A DNA stretch of 62,817 nt, taken from an uncultured Oscillospiraceae bacterium (GTDB lineage Bacteria > Bacillota > Clostridia > Oscillospirales > Acutalibacteraceae). The notes beneath the pieces were generated by a model. The model saw nothing but the letters and a program-made list of their open reading frames with translations, made no database searches and had not been told where the DNA came from. Numbering within the stretch: the stretch's first letter is position 1; the number at the start of each line of letters is the position of its first letter. Positions 33,876 to 42,534 of the stretch are shown piece by piece. The translations under genes and the position numbers were made by a program. The DNA lies in contig CABSLQ010000007.1 in NCBI GenBank assembly GCA_902478605.1, forward strand, positions 1 through 62,817, written 5' to 3'.

Positions 33876-34898
33876 ATGAAACGAATTGGCTGCGCGGTGC
33901 TCGCCGCGCTTTTCTTATGCATGCTCACGGCCTGCGGCAGGGAAGAAGCCCCCGTGTCCAGCGCCCCGGCCGCGGTTCAGTCGACGGCCGCGTCCGCCGC
34001 AGGGACACAGGCGCCCCTGATCACAACGACGATACCGGCGGCGACCACCACGGCGGATACGCCCGGCACCCAAAGGCCGACCACCACCCGGCGGCCCACC
34101 GCCAAGCCGACCACCACCACGACCACGACGACCACAACCACCACAACCGCAGCAACCAAGCCGGTGGTGAAGGTCACCATTCCGGAGGGATACACCCTCG
34201 TGCGCATTTTTCAGACGCTGGAGTCCAAAGGGGTGGCGTCCTTTGACGATCTGATGCAGGCGGCCGAAACCTACGATTTTACCAAGGATTATCCGCTTGT
34301 CGCCGCGATTCCGGCCGATCCGTACCGCTGCTTCAAGCTGGAGGGCTATCTGTTCCCCGACACCTATGAGTTTTACAAGGGGGATAAACCGGAGGACGCC
34401 ATCGGCCGCATGCTGCGCGGCAGCAAGGCCAAATTTACCGCCGCCCTGCAGCAGCAGGCGGAAAGCCTCGGATTCACCATGGATCAGATGGTGATTCTCG
34501 CCTCGCTCATCGAAAAGGAGGGGGCAAGCGCGGACGAAGCGCCGAAAATTGCCGCCGTGCTGCACAACCGGCTGAAGGCGGGCATGCCGTTGCAGCTCGA
34601 CTGTACCAAGGTGTATCTGGATTACTGCGCGAAGGATTATGTGGATTTGAACGCCCATCCGTGGGAGGAATACACGGCGCGCAACAACACCTACAAGTGC
34701 GCGGCGCTGCCCGCCACCCCCATCTGCAATCCGGGCATGACCGCCGTCAAGGCGGCGCTTAACCCGGCCGACAGCACGGCGCTGTTCTTCTGTGCGAACA
34801 AAACCACCGGCGCGTATTATTACGCGGACACGTACGAGGAGCATCTGGAAAACTGCAAAAAGGCCGGCGTCAGCGACGGCGGCAACTTTCAGGAGTAA
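33876..34898 (+). CDS. mltG: Endolytic transglycosylase MltG-like lipoprotein
   Basis: A 340-residue exported protein. It has a lipoprotein signal peptide with lipobox LTAC (Cys20), then a Ser/Thr/Pro-rich spacer with a run of 13 threonines (about 79-91), a LysM-like part (about 98-135) and the YceG/MltG catalytic domain (about 145-335) with LEGYLFPDTYEF, the active-site segment ASLIEKEG (209-216) and LPATPICNPGMTAVKAALNP. MltG cuts nascent glycan strands. Typical members use a transmembrane anchor; here a lipid anchor replaces it. Confidence 0.92.
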   Translation: MKRIGCAVLAALFLCMLTACGREEAPVSSAPAAVQSTAASAAGTQAPLITTTIPAATTTADTPGTQRPTTTRRPTAKPTTTTTTTTTTTTTAATKPVVKVTIPEGYTLVRIFQTLESKGVASFDDLMQAAETYDFTKDYPLVAAIPADPYRCFKLEGYLFPDTYEFYKGDKPEDAIGRMLRGSKAKFTAALQQQAESLGFTMDQMVILASLIEKEGASADEAPKIAAVLHNRLKAGMPLQLDCTKVYLDYCAKDYVDLNAHPWEEYTARNNTYKCAALPATPICNPGMTAVKAALNPADSTALFFCANKTTGAYYYADTYEEHLENCKKAGVSDGGNFQE

Positions 34899-34904
34899 AA
34901 CGGA

Positions 34905-34940
34905 GGACGCGGCAAAGGGATACCCCTTGCCGCGTCCTTT
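34905..34940 (+). terminator. First terminator after mltG
   Basis: An 11-bp stem GGACGCGGCAA with its complement at 34927-34937 is followed by TTTG. Confidence 0.75.
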
Positions 34941-34947
34941 GCTATAC

Positions 34948-34982
34948 AGCGAGGCCCTGCGGACACAGGGCCTCGCTTTTTC
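34948..34982 (+). terminator. Second terminator after mltG
   Basis: A 12-bp perfect stem AGCGAGGCCCTG/CAGGGCCTCGCT with a 6-base loop is followed by TTTTT. The pair of terminators separates mltG from the convergent apgM. Confidence 0.9.
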
Positions 34983-34990
34983 GTGTTGCT

Positions 34991-36196
34991 TTACCGCTCC
35001 AGCAGCCGGCGCATGAGCTGCAGACCGGGCTGCACCACGCCGGTCTCCCGCGCCTTTTCCTCGGTGAAGGCGGCCATGCCGCCGGCCGCCTTCCGGCTGT
35101 CGTACAGCAGATAGGGGACCGGATCGCCGGTATGGGTGCGGATGGCGAGCGGGGTGGGGTGATCGGGCGCCACCAGCAGGCGGAAATCGCCCAGTGCCGC
35201 CAATTCATCCAGCAGCGGGGCCAGAATACGCGCGTCGATGTCCTCAATGGCCCGGACCTTGTTTTCCGCCTCGCCCCGGTGGCCGCATTCGTCGGGCGCT
35301 TCCACGTGGATATACGCGAAATCGCAGCCGTTCTGCAACGCCTCGACGGCGGCGCGGCGCTTGCCTTCATAGTTGGTGTCGATGTAGCCCGTTGCGCCGG
35401 GCACGTCGCATACCCGCATGCCCGCGAGCCGGCCGATCCCCTTGAGCAGATCGACGGCGGACACCATGGCGCCTTCCAGGCCGAACCGCTGGCGGAACGG
35501 CTCGAGCCGGGGCCGCTTGCCCTGCCCCCAAAGCCAAATGGCGTTGGCGGGCGCCAGGCCGTTGGCGGCGCGTTCCCGGTTGATCGGATGATCGGCCAGC
35601 AGGGCATAGCTGCGCTCCATCATGGAAAGCAGCGGCGCGGCGTCGGGGTGAAGGGGCAGGTATTCACCGATGACCCGGCCGGTGATGTCGTGGGGCGGCG
35701 TGACCGTGCCGAGCGCCGTTTTTCCGCCGTGCCAGACCAGGCAATGGCGGTACGCGGTGCCGGTATAAAAGTCAAAAGCGCCGCCGCCGAATGCCTTTTG
35801 CACCGTTTCGATGATGCCGGCCGCGTCGGCCGTGTGAATGTCGCCCGCGCAGTAGTCGAGCAGCGTTTTGTCCGCATAAACGGGATCGGCCGACAGCGTC
35901 ACCAGATTGCAACGGAAGGCCACGTCGTCGTCGGCCAAATCGATGCCGATGTTGGCCGCTTCGAGCGGGGAGCGGCCGGTATAGCACGCCTTGGCGTCGT
36001 AGCCGAGCACCGTCAGGTTGGCCACGTCGCTGCCCGGCGCCATGCCGTCCGGCACGGTGCGGGCCAGGCCGGTTTCGCTTTTGGCCGCCAGCGCGTCCAT
36101 GGCCGGCTTGTGCGCCGCCTGCATGGGCGTGCGCCCGCCCAGAACCGGCGAAGGGGTGTCCGCCATGCCGTCGCACAGCAATACCACATATTTCAT
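34991..36196 (-). CDS. apgM: Cofactor-independent phosphoglycerate mutase (archaeal-type ApgM)
   Basis: A 401-residue alkaline-phosphatase-superfamily enzyme interconverting 3- and 2-phosphoglycerate. It begins MKYVVLLCDGMADTP (metal-binding Asp) and has GMAPGSDVANLTVLGYD with the catalytic Ser, then HVEAPDECGHRGE and LVAPDHPTPLAIRTHTGDP with metal ligands. The ATG follows AAAAGGAGAG. In some organisms this family member belongs to homoserine kinase or thiamine contexts; none is near here. Confidence 0.93.
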   Translation of the reverse strand: MKYVVLLCDGMADTPSPVLGGRTPMQAAHKPAMDALAAKSETGLARTVPDGMAPGSDVANLTVLGYDAKACYTGRSPLEAANIGIDLADDDVAFRCNLVTLSADPVYADKTLLDYCAGDIHTADAAGIIETVQKAFGGGAFDFYTGTAYRHCLVWHGGKTALGTVTPPHDITGRVIGEYLPLHPDAAPLLSMMERSYALLADHPINRERAANGLAPANAIWLWGQGKRPRLEPFRQRFGLEGAMVSAVDLLKGIGRLAGMRVCDVPGATGYIDTNYEGKRRAAVEALQNGCDFAYIHVEAPDECGHRGEAENKVRAIEDIDARILAPLLDELAALGDFRLLVAPDHPTPLAIRTHTGDPVPYLLYDSRKAAGGMAAFTEEKARETGVVQPGLQLMRRLLER

Positions 36197-36341
36197 AGGA
36201 ATCTCTCCTTTTTCGTTGCTGTCTTACAGTATACCAGTTTATCGGCCGGAACGGAAGGGTGAAAAAAAGCGTTCTGCGTTTTGTCCAAATCGGGGGGATT
36301 TGGCTTGGCATTTTCTGTTGGGGAAAATTTGTCCGCGGGCA

Positions 36342-36370
36342 TTGCACCGGCCGGCAATTTGCGGTATAAT
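36342..36370 (+). promoter_or_regulatory. Promoter of the sodium-pump decarboxylase genes
   Basis: TTGCAC, 17 bases, then TATAAT, about 75 bases before the gamma-subunit gene. Confidence 0.78.
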
Positions 36371-36408
36371 ATCCCATAAGATTATGATGGGCGGGAATGG
36401 GGTTTTGC

Positions 36409-36434
36409 CTCTTCCGCCGTTTAAAACGGAAGAG
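36409..36434 (+). promoter_or_regulatory. Leader hairpin touching the gamma-subunit ribosome site
   Basis: CTCTTCCG pairs with CGGAAGAG over a 10-base loop. The 3' arm overlaps the GAGAGG Shine-Dalgarno, so the stem could limit translation. An alternative inner stem CCGTTT/AAACGG is mutually exclusive with it. Confidence 0.45.
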
Positions 36435-36444
36435 AGGTTCGCAT

Positions 36445-36834
36445 ATGCATACTGTTTTGCGTGCCGCGGCGGCCGGCGATGTGCTTGGCGACGCGGGGAT
36501 GACCGTTCTGATTGGATTACTGGTCGTGTTTGCTGCTCTGATTGTGCTGACGCTGATTTTTATGCTGTTCGGCAGGGCGGTATACCGGGAGAAAAAGGCG
36601 CCTTCTGTTTCGGAGAACCGGCCTGCACCAAAGCCGGCGCCCGCGCCCGCGGCGGCACCTTCTCCCATCGTGGAACAGGGCGTGAGCGAGGAAGTGGTCG
36701 CGGCGATTGCGGCGGCGATTGCGGCCATGGCGCCCGAGGGAAAACGCTATGCCATACGGCGGGTGAGCCGCGCCCGCGGCGAACGCCCCGTTTGGGCAAC
36801 GGCCGGTCTGCTTGAGCAGACCCGTCCTTTCTGA
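36445..36834 (+). CDS. OadG-like gamma subunit of a sodium-pump decarboxylase
   Basis: A 129-residue protein with one N-terminal transmembrane helix (about 18-40, VLIGLLVVFAALIVLTLIFM), a Pro/Ala linker and a C-terminal segment (VSEEVVAAIAAAIAAM...YAIRRVSR) typical of OadG/MmdD. It assembles the carboxyltransferase and biotin parts on the membrane pump. The start at 36445 follows AGAGAGG. It is paired with the beta subunit 63 bases downstream; no alpha or biotin-carrier gene is present here. Confidence 0.85.
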   Translation: MHTVLRAAAAGDVLGDAGMTVLIGLLVVFAALIVLTLIFMLFGRAVYREKKAPSVSENRPAPKPAPAPAAAPSPIVEQGVSEEVVAAIAAAIAAMAPEGKRYAIRRVSRARGERPVWATAGLLEQTRPF

Positions 36835-36897
36835 AGGCACACATATCCGCAGCTATAATAGCATTATTTACCGCAGACGCGAAGGGACGGAGGAGAA

Positions 36898-38217
36898 ATG
36901 GGAGAACTTTGGCTCGCCATTCAGAAGTTATGGGAGGACTCCGGCTTTGCCCGGCTGTTCAACTTTGAAAACGGCGGCTGGAAAAACCTTATCATGATCG
37001 GGATCGCGTGTATCCTGATGTATCTGGCAATTAAAAAGCAGTTTGAACCGCTGCTGCTGCTGCCGATTGCATTCGGCATGCTGCTGGTTAACCTGCCGCT
37101 TGCGGGTGTCATGGATCCGCAGAAGAACATGCTCGATCCCCTGACCGCAGAGGAACTCAAGTTGGTCAATCAGGGGATATACACGGAAAATTATCCGCTG
37201 TATATACAAGCCAAGGAAGTTATAAACGGCGTCGAGGTTATCACCAAGGCGGCGTGGCAGCATTTTGATCAGGGCGGCCTGATGTGGTATCTGTATCAGG
37301 GCGTGAAATTCGGCATCTATCCGCCGCTCATCTTCCTGGGAATCGGCGCGATGACCGACTTCGGCCCGCTGATCTCCAATCCGCGCAGCTTCCTGCTCGG
37401 CGCGGCGGCGCAGCTCGGCATTTTCACGACCTATTTCGGCGCCCGGGCCCTGAGCCTGACCGGCATCGAAGCATTCGGCTTTACTGAACAGCAGGCTGCC
37501 TCCATCGGCATCATCGGCGGCGCAGACGGCCCCACGGCTATCTTCCTGACCTCCAAGCTGGCGCCCGAACTGCTCGGCCCTATCGCGGTGGCCGCCTATT
37601 CGTACATGGCGCTTGTCCCGATTATACAGCCGCCCATCATGCGGGCGCTGACCACCAAGAAGGAACGCAGCGTTGTGATGACCCAGCTGCGGCCGGTGTC
37701 CAAGACGGAGAAGATTCTCTTTCCGATTTTTGTCACCATCATCTGCGTCCTGCTGCTCCCGAGCGCGGCGCCCCTCGTCGGTATGCTGATGCTCGGCAAC
37801 CTGTTCCGCGAAAGCGGCGTGGTGGAGCGCATTAGCAAAACGGCACAGAACGAGCTGATGAACATTGTCACCATCATGCTCGGCGTGACGGTCGGTGCGA
37901 CGGCCAATGCGGAAACCTTCCTGCATCCGCGCACCCTGCTCATCATCGTGCTCGGCCTGCTGGCCTTCTGCTTCGGCACGGCGGGCGGCGTGCTGCTCGG
38001 CAAGCTGATGTATGTGCTCACCAAGGGCAAGGTTAACCCGCTTATCGGTTCGGCCGGTGTGTCCGCTGTCCCGATGGCGGCCCGCGTGGCGCAGAAGGAA
38101 GGACAGAGGGAGAATCCGGGCAACTTCCTGCTGATGCATGCAATGGGCCCGAACGTGGCGGGCGTTATCGGTTCCGCTGTGGCGGCCGGTGTGCTGCTGT
38201 CCCTGTTCGGCGGCTGA
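36898..38217 (+). CDS. Sodium-translocating decarboxylase beta subunit
   Basis: A 439-residue membrane pump subunit (OadB/MmdB/GcdB family) that couples decarboxylation of a biotin-bound carboxyl to sodium export. It has many hydrophobic helices and the conserved GIIGGADGPTAIFLTSKLAP in the ion-binding region, plus GAMTDFGPLISNP and AMGPNVAGVIGSAVAAGV. Which acyl-CoA or oxoacid is decarboxylated depends on the missing alpha subunit. AGGAG precedes the ATG. Confidence 0.95.
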   Translation: MGELWLAIQKLWEDSGFARLFNFENGGWKNLIMIGIACILMYLAIKKQFEPLLLLPIAFGMLLVNLPLAGVMDPQKNMLDPLTAEELKLVNQGIYTENYPLYIQAKEVINGVEVITKAAWQHFDQGGLMWYLYQGVKFGIYPPLIFLGIGAMTDFGPLISNPRSFLLGAAAQLGIFTTYFGARALSLTGIEAFGFTEQQAASIGIIGGADGPTAIFLTSKLAPELLGPIAVAAYSYMALVPIIQPPIMRALTTKKERSVVMTQLRPVSKTEKILFPIFVTIICVLLLPSAAPLVGMLMLGNLFRESGVVERISKTAQNELMNIVTIMLGVTVGATANAETFLHPRTLLIIVLGLLAFCFGTAGGVLLGKLMYVLTKGKVNPLIGSAGVSAVPMAARVAQKEGQRENPGNFLLMHAMGPNVAGVIGSAVAAGVLLSLFGG

Positions 38218-38231
38218 CGTACAAACGAGAT

Positions 38232-38264
38232 AAAAGGCCCCACGCGGCGCGTGGGGCCTTTTCT
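38232..38264 (+). terminator. Terminator after the beta subunit
   Basis: A 14-bp perfect stem, AAAAGGCCCCACGC with its complement, 3-base loop, ending in TTTTC. Confidence 0.88.
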
Positions 38265-38282
38265 TCAGGATGATGGGAGTAT

Positions 38283-40769
38283 ATGATGATAAATCCAACG
38301 GAATTTCTGGAACTGCGCCGGAAAATTCTCGAACGGGAATTTTCCCGCATGAACGATCGGCAGCGCGAAGCGGTATTCCATACCGACGGTCCGCTTTTGA
38401 TTCTGGCGGGCGCGGGCAGCGGCAAGACCACCGTGCTGGTCAACCGCATCGCCAACCTGATACAATTCGGCAAGGCCTATGGCAGTCGTGAGGTGCCGGT
38501 GGCCCTGCGCGAAGAGGATATGGAGGAGCTGCGCGCCTGTGCCGCAGGGAAGCGGCGGCTGGATCCTTCGCTGAGCCGTTTGCTGGAAGTGGATCCCTGC
38601 CCTGCCTGGCGCATTCTCGCCATCACCTTTACCAACAAGGCGGCGGGCGAGCTCAAGGAACGGCTCGTCCGCATGCTCGGTGACGAGGGGAATGAGGTGA
38701 TGGCGAGCACCTTCCACTCCTTCTGCGCGCGGATCCTCCGCCGTGACGGGGAAAATCTCGGGTATTCCTCCCATTTCACCATCTACGACACGGATGACAG
38801 CCGCCGGCTGATGAAGGAATGCATGAAGGCGCTGCAGGTGGAGGAGAAATCCCTCGGCCAAAAAGCGATTCTGGCGGAGATTGGCCGCGCCAAGGACAGC
38901 CTGCTTTCGCCGGAGGAGTACGCGGCGCAGCCGCACGTGGCGGGGGATTTCCGGCTGAAAAAGGTGGCGCAGTGCTACGCCATGTACCAGCGCCGCCTCA
39001 AGGAAGCGGACGCGATGGATTTTGACGATCTGCTGTACAAGGCGGTGGAACTGTTCACCGCCTGCCCCGATGTGCTCGAAAAATACCAGCGGCGGTACCG
39101 GTATCTGATGGTGGATGAGTATCAGGACACGAACCACGCCCAATACCGGCTTATCAGCCTGCTGGCCGCGCACGCGGGCAACCTGGCCGTGGTGGGCGAC
39201 GACGACCAGAGCATTTATAAATTCCGCGGCGCGACCATCGAGAATATACTCCGCTTTGAAGACGAGTTCCCCGGCTGCGCGGTGATCCGGCTGGAGCAGA
39301 ACTACCGATCCACGCAGAACATTCTCAATGCCGCCAATGCGGTCATCGCCAAAAATGTCGGCCGCAAGGGCAAAACCCTCTGGACGGCCAACGGCGAAGG
39401 CGACAAGCTGCAGCTGGTCACCCTGGGCAATGCGGAAGAAGAGGGGCGCTTTATCGCGGATACGGTGCTCGAAGGGGTGACGCAGGGCCGCCGTTACAGC
39501 GATTTCGCCGTGCTGTACCGCGCCAATGCACAGTCCAACGCCATCGAGCAGGCGCTTGTCAAAAGCGGCGTGCCCTATCGGATCATCGGCGGCCACCGCT
39601 TTAACGATACCAAGGAGGTGCGCGATGCCATCGCGTATCTGCGGGTGATCAACAACCCGGAGGACAGCGTCAGCCTGCGCCGCATTGTCAACGAGCCCAA
39701 GCGCGGCATCGGCGACACCACCATGGATAAGGCGGCCGCCATAGCGGACAATCTGGGTGTTTCGCTTTACGAGGTATTGTCCCAGGCGGCCGATTACCCC
39801 GATATCAGCCGGGCAGCGGGCAAGCTGACGGCGTTTATCGCCTGCATGGACAGCCTGCGCGCCATGAACGAGGATCCCGAAACGTCCATTCACCTGCTGT
39901 ATCAGACCATGCTGGAAACCACCGGCTATCTCGCCATGTGGCAGCAGCAGGGCGAAGCGGAAGCCGGCCGGGTGGACAACCTCAACGAGCTGGCCTCCTC
40001 CATCCTCAATTATGAGCAGAGGAGCGGGGAAGAAGAGGCGGAGCTGGCCGGCTTTTTGGAGGAAATGGCCCTCATGACCGATATCGACAACTATGATGCG
40101 TCCTCCGATGCGGTGGTGCTCATGACCATGCACGCCGCCAAAGGCCTGGAATTTCCGGTGGTGTTTCTGCCCGGCTTTGAAGAGGGGATTTTCCCCGGTA
40201 TGCAGACCATGTTCGACCCCGACGAGCTGGAGGAGGACCGCCGCCTGTGCTATGTGGCGATCACCCGGGCAAAGGAAGAGCTGTATATTCTGAATGCGCA
40301 GAGCCGCATGCTGTACGGATCGACCACCCGCAACCGGCCTTCCCGCTTTTTGCGGGATATTCCGCCGGAGGTTACCTGCGGCAGCGAGCGGCTGCGCCGT
40401 GCGGCTTACAGCGTGCAGTGGGGCGCCTCCCCGGCGGATTCGGCGGCGGCACCGGCCTGGCGCGGCGGCTTTGACGGCGGCAGGAAAAATGCCGCCGCGC
40501 CTGCGGCGCGGCCAGGCGGCAGCAGAATACCGGCGGCTTCTTCCCCGCAGACGGCGTCGGCCGGCTCCTGGAAGGAAGGGGAGACGGTGCAGCACAACAC
40601 CTTTGGAAAGGGACGCATTCTCTCGGTCACGCCCATGGGCAACGACTGCCTGCTGGCCATCGACTTTGACGGAGTGGGCATGAAGAAAATCATGGCCAAT
40701 TTTGCCCGATTGAAGCGCGTGGCGGACGGATATTCCCCCCAGAATTCCGTAACCAAAAAATCCCCCTGA
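38283..40769 (+). CDS. pcrA: ATP-dependent DNA helicase PcrA/UvrD
   Basis: An 828-residue superfamily 1A 3'-5' helicase. Motifs: Walker A LAGAGSGKTTVLVNRIANL, Ia ITFTNKAAGELKERL, II MVDEYQDTNHAQY, III VVGDDDQSIYKFRGA, IV LEQNYRST, and VI-region MTMHAAKGLEFPVVFLPG and YVAITRAKEELY. About 40 extra residues (roughly 62-105) lie between motifs I and Ia. The C-terminus (about 755-828) has the small Tudor-like RNA-polymerase-binding domain (EGETVQHNTFGKGRILSV). It is the last intact host gene before the prophage. Confidence 0.96.
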   Translation: MMINPTEFLELRRKILEREFSRMNDRQREAVFHTDGPLLILAGAGSGKTTVLVNRIANLIQFGKAYGSREVPVALREEDMEELRACAAGKRRLDPSLSRLLEVDPCPAWRILAITFTNKAAGELKERLVRMLGDEGNEVMASTFHSFCARILRRDGENLGYSSHFTIYDTDDSRRLMKECMKALQVEEKSLGQKAILAEIGRAKDSLLSPEEYAAQPHVAGDFRLKKVAQCYAMYQRRLKEADAMDFDDLLYKAVELFTACPDVLEKYQRRYRYLMVDEYQDTNHAQYRLISLLAAHAGNLAVVGDDDQSIYKFRGATIENILRFEDEFPGCAVIRLEQNYRSTQNILNAANAVIAKNVGRKGKTLWTANGEGDKLQLVTLGNAEEEGRFIADTVLEGVTQGRRYSDFAVLYRANAQSNAIEQALVKSGVPYRIIGGHRFNDTKEVRDAIAYLRVINNPEDSVSLRRIVNEPKRGIGDTTMDKAAAIADNLGVSLYEVLSQAADYPDISRAAGKLTAFIACMDSLRAMNEDPETSIHLLYQTMLETTGYLAMWQQQGEAEAGRVDNLNELASSILNYEQRSGEEEAELAGFLEEMALMTDIDNYDASSDAVVLMTMHAAKGLEFPVVFLPGFEEGIFPGMQTMFDPDELEEDRRLCYVAITRAKEELYILNAQSRMLYGSTTRNRPSRFLRDIPPEVTCGSERLRRAAYSVQWGASPADSAAAPAWRGGFDGGRKNAAAPAARPGGSRIPAASSPQTASAGSWKEGETVQHNTFGKGRILSVTPMGNDCLLAIDFDGVGMKKIMANFARLKRVADGYSPQNSVTKKSP

Positions 40770-40856
40770 CATACTATGGTAGTGAAGTGTTGGACGGTTC
40801 CGCAGCAGAGGGAACGGACCGGCCTCTCTTTAATACTTATTACAGGGGGACTACTT

Positions 40857-40982
40857 ATGGCAGACAACAAGTTCATGCACGACAATGGCTGCAAAGAAGC
40901 CGTCTGCGTAGACGCGGGCCGCGTATACGATTCCTGCTCGGAAGAGCAATGTGCAAGATATATACAAATATTCTCCCGATAA
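40857..40982 (+). pseudogene. Host small Cys-containing gene split by the prophage (5' part at the left junction)
   Basis: The ATG has GGGGGA upstream. The product begins NKFMHDNGCKEAVCVDAGRV, then YDSCSEEQC, a pattern I recall from conserved small clostridial proteins with C-x4-C and a following YDSC. After that point the sequence becomes AT-rich and ends quickly (RYIQIFSR), only 20 bases from the integrase stop. The simplest reading is that the serine integrase recombined inside this gene near 40930-40960 and that the 3' half lies at the right prophage end, outside the window. The family's function is not known to me. Confidence 0.6.
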
Positions 40983-41002
40983 AAAACCGAGAGAATAAGC
41001 CG

Positions 41003-42511
41003 TTATTTGAGGGTGAGCTCCAACTCGAAGCGGGTGGAGACCCACCCTTTTTCTTTATAGTATATGCCTTTATCGATGACAGAGCGAAGCAGATGGTTTT
41101 TTTCCGCAACATCGCTGCTGTCATATACGGCAAGCGCATGCTCAATGCGGGCGATTCGCTCGGCAAGGTGCTCGGCGCTATTGCGGCGGGCCATTTCCTC
41201 GGCTTGGTCAAGGGAATCTTCGAGTTCTGCTATCCTTTCCTTAAGAGCGACAGAGCGGGAGAGGTAAGTATCCACATCGTATACGCCCTGTTCGAGCAGG
41301 TCGTGCAGCTTATCCATTTGCTTTCCTGCGGTGTCAAGCTCCTTTCGGATTGCACGTGCCGCTGCGGAATAGTCGTTCTCTCTGGATTCAGATAACTCCC
41401 GCATCTGCGCCTTGAACGATTCCATTTCATCATTGAGGCTGGACAACACAGAGGCTTCTACTCTGTCGAGGCGCGTGGAAGAACAGCACCCGCGAGTTGG
41501 GCAAATCAGATTGTCCACGCCGTTTTTGCGCCTGTTATCAAAAGGCATGCGCACCATTGTGCGGCCGCATACCCTGCAGCGCAGCACGCCGGCCAGCGGA
41601 GAGCGGGCGGCGCCTGTGTTGCAAGGCGGGTGGTAACGATATTTTATAATTTCCTGCGCCTGATCCCATAGCTCGGAAGAAATGATAGGCTCGTGTATGC
41701 CATCCACGACAATCCAATCAGCAGGATCGTTATAAATGGTGATATGCTTTTCATTTCCGCGCGTTCCCTTTCGGACATGGTGCCGGCGGTTCCATGCCAC
41801 TTTACCGCAAAACACGGGATTTTTAAGGATATGCATAATAGATGTACGGCCAAAAGCTTCGGCGCGGTGCGGCTTGGCCCCCATGCTGTTTACTGCGTCG
41901 GCTATCATCTGGCAGCCCATGTGCTGGTTAACGTACATGTCATAAATAAGCCTGACGATTTTGGCCTCTTCCTCGTTGATGACGAGGGTGGGCTTTTTGT
42001 CAACGGTCGCCTTTGTGTAGCCATAGGGGGCGTTTGCAATATATCCGCCCTCTTCGATGGTCTTTTTTATGCCGCGCTGCAGCCGGCGCTTTATGCTTTT
42101 GAGTTCACGGCGCGCCATAAATGTTTCGAACTCGGTATACTCTTCGTCCAGCTCGTTATTGAGGTCGTACACCTTGCGCGGGGTGATGATGGTAACGCCG
42201 TTGTTTTTGAACGCGTCGAGTATAATCCCCTGGTCAGACATGGAACCACGACCGAGGCGATCGATATCCATGCAAAGCACAGCATCGCACGGATCATGCT
42301 CGAGATCCTCCAACAGACGCAGCATTTCGGTACGTGCATACAAGCTGTCGCCGGAAACTACCTCGCGGTATACGCCGACAATGGCAATATTCTGCTTTCC
42401 GGCAAAATCCCGCAGGATTTCTTCGTGCCGGCGGAGGGTTTCGCCGATGTCCTCGTTTGGCTCGTCGGCGCGTGATTTGCGCAGATACAGCCATGCATTT
42501 ATGGTTTTCAT
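41003..42511 (-). CDS. Large serine recombinase (phage integrase)
   Basis: A 502-residue site-specific recombinase. The N-terminal resolvase domain has the nucleophile Ser13 in LYLRKSRADEP and the LCMDIDRLGRG helix. A recombinase domain follows (about 160-290: APYGYTKATV, HILKNPVFCGKVAWN), then a zinc-ribbon region with Cys312, Cys315, Cys337 and Cys342/343, and a long coiled coil (about 355-460). Enzymes of this type join unlike attB and attP sites without host factors; reversal needs a separate directionality factor. Its 3' end abuts the left attachment junction. Confidence 0.95.
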   Translation of the reverse strand: MKTINAWLYLRKSRADEPNEDIGETLRRHEEILRDFAGKQNIAIVGVYREVVSGDSLYARTEMLRLLEDLEHDPCDAVLCMDIDRLGRGSMSDQGIILDAFKNNGVTIITPRKVYDLNNELDEEYTEFETFMARRELKSIKRRLQRGIKKTIEEGGYIANAPYGYTKATVDKKPTLVINEEEAKIVRLIYDMYVNQHMGCQMIADAVNSMGAKPHRAEAFGRTSIMHILKNPVFCGKVAWNRRHHVRKGTRGNEKHITIYNDPADWIVVDGIHEPIISSELWDQAQEIIKYRYHPPCNTGAARSPLAGVLRCRVCGRTMVRMPFDNRRKNGVDNLICPTRGCCSSTRLDRVEASVLSSLNDEMESFKAQMRELSESRENDYSAAARAIRKELDTAGKQMDKLHDLLEQGVYDVDTYLSRSVALKERIAELEDSLDQAEEMARRNSAEHLAERIARIEHALAVYDSSDVAEKNHLLRSVIDKGIYYKEKGWVSTRFELELTLK

Positions 42512-42534
42512 CGAGCGGGCCTCCCAGCGTGAAA

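Noticed and set aside
33977..34207. Minus-strand frame encoding a Val-rich hydrophobic protein
   Set aside because: It is the antisense of the threonine-repeat region of the MltG-like gene, which gives GTG/GTC valine codons by chance.
36841..36897. Second promoter before the beta-subunit gene (TATAAT at 36854)
   Set aside because: The -10 is good but no acceptable -35 stands 16-18 bases upstream; transcription from the upstream promoter suffices.
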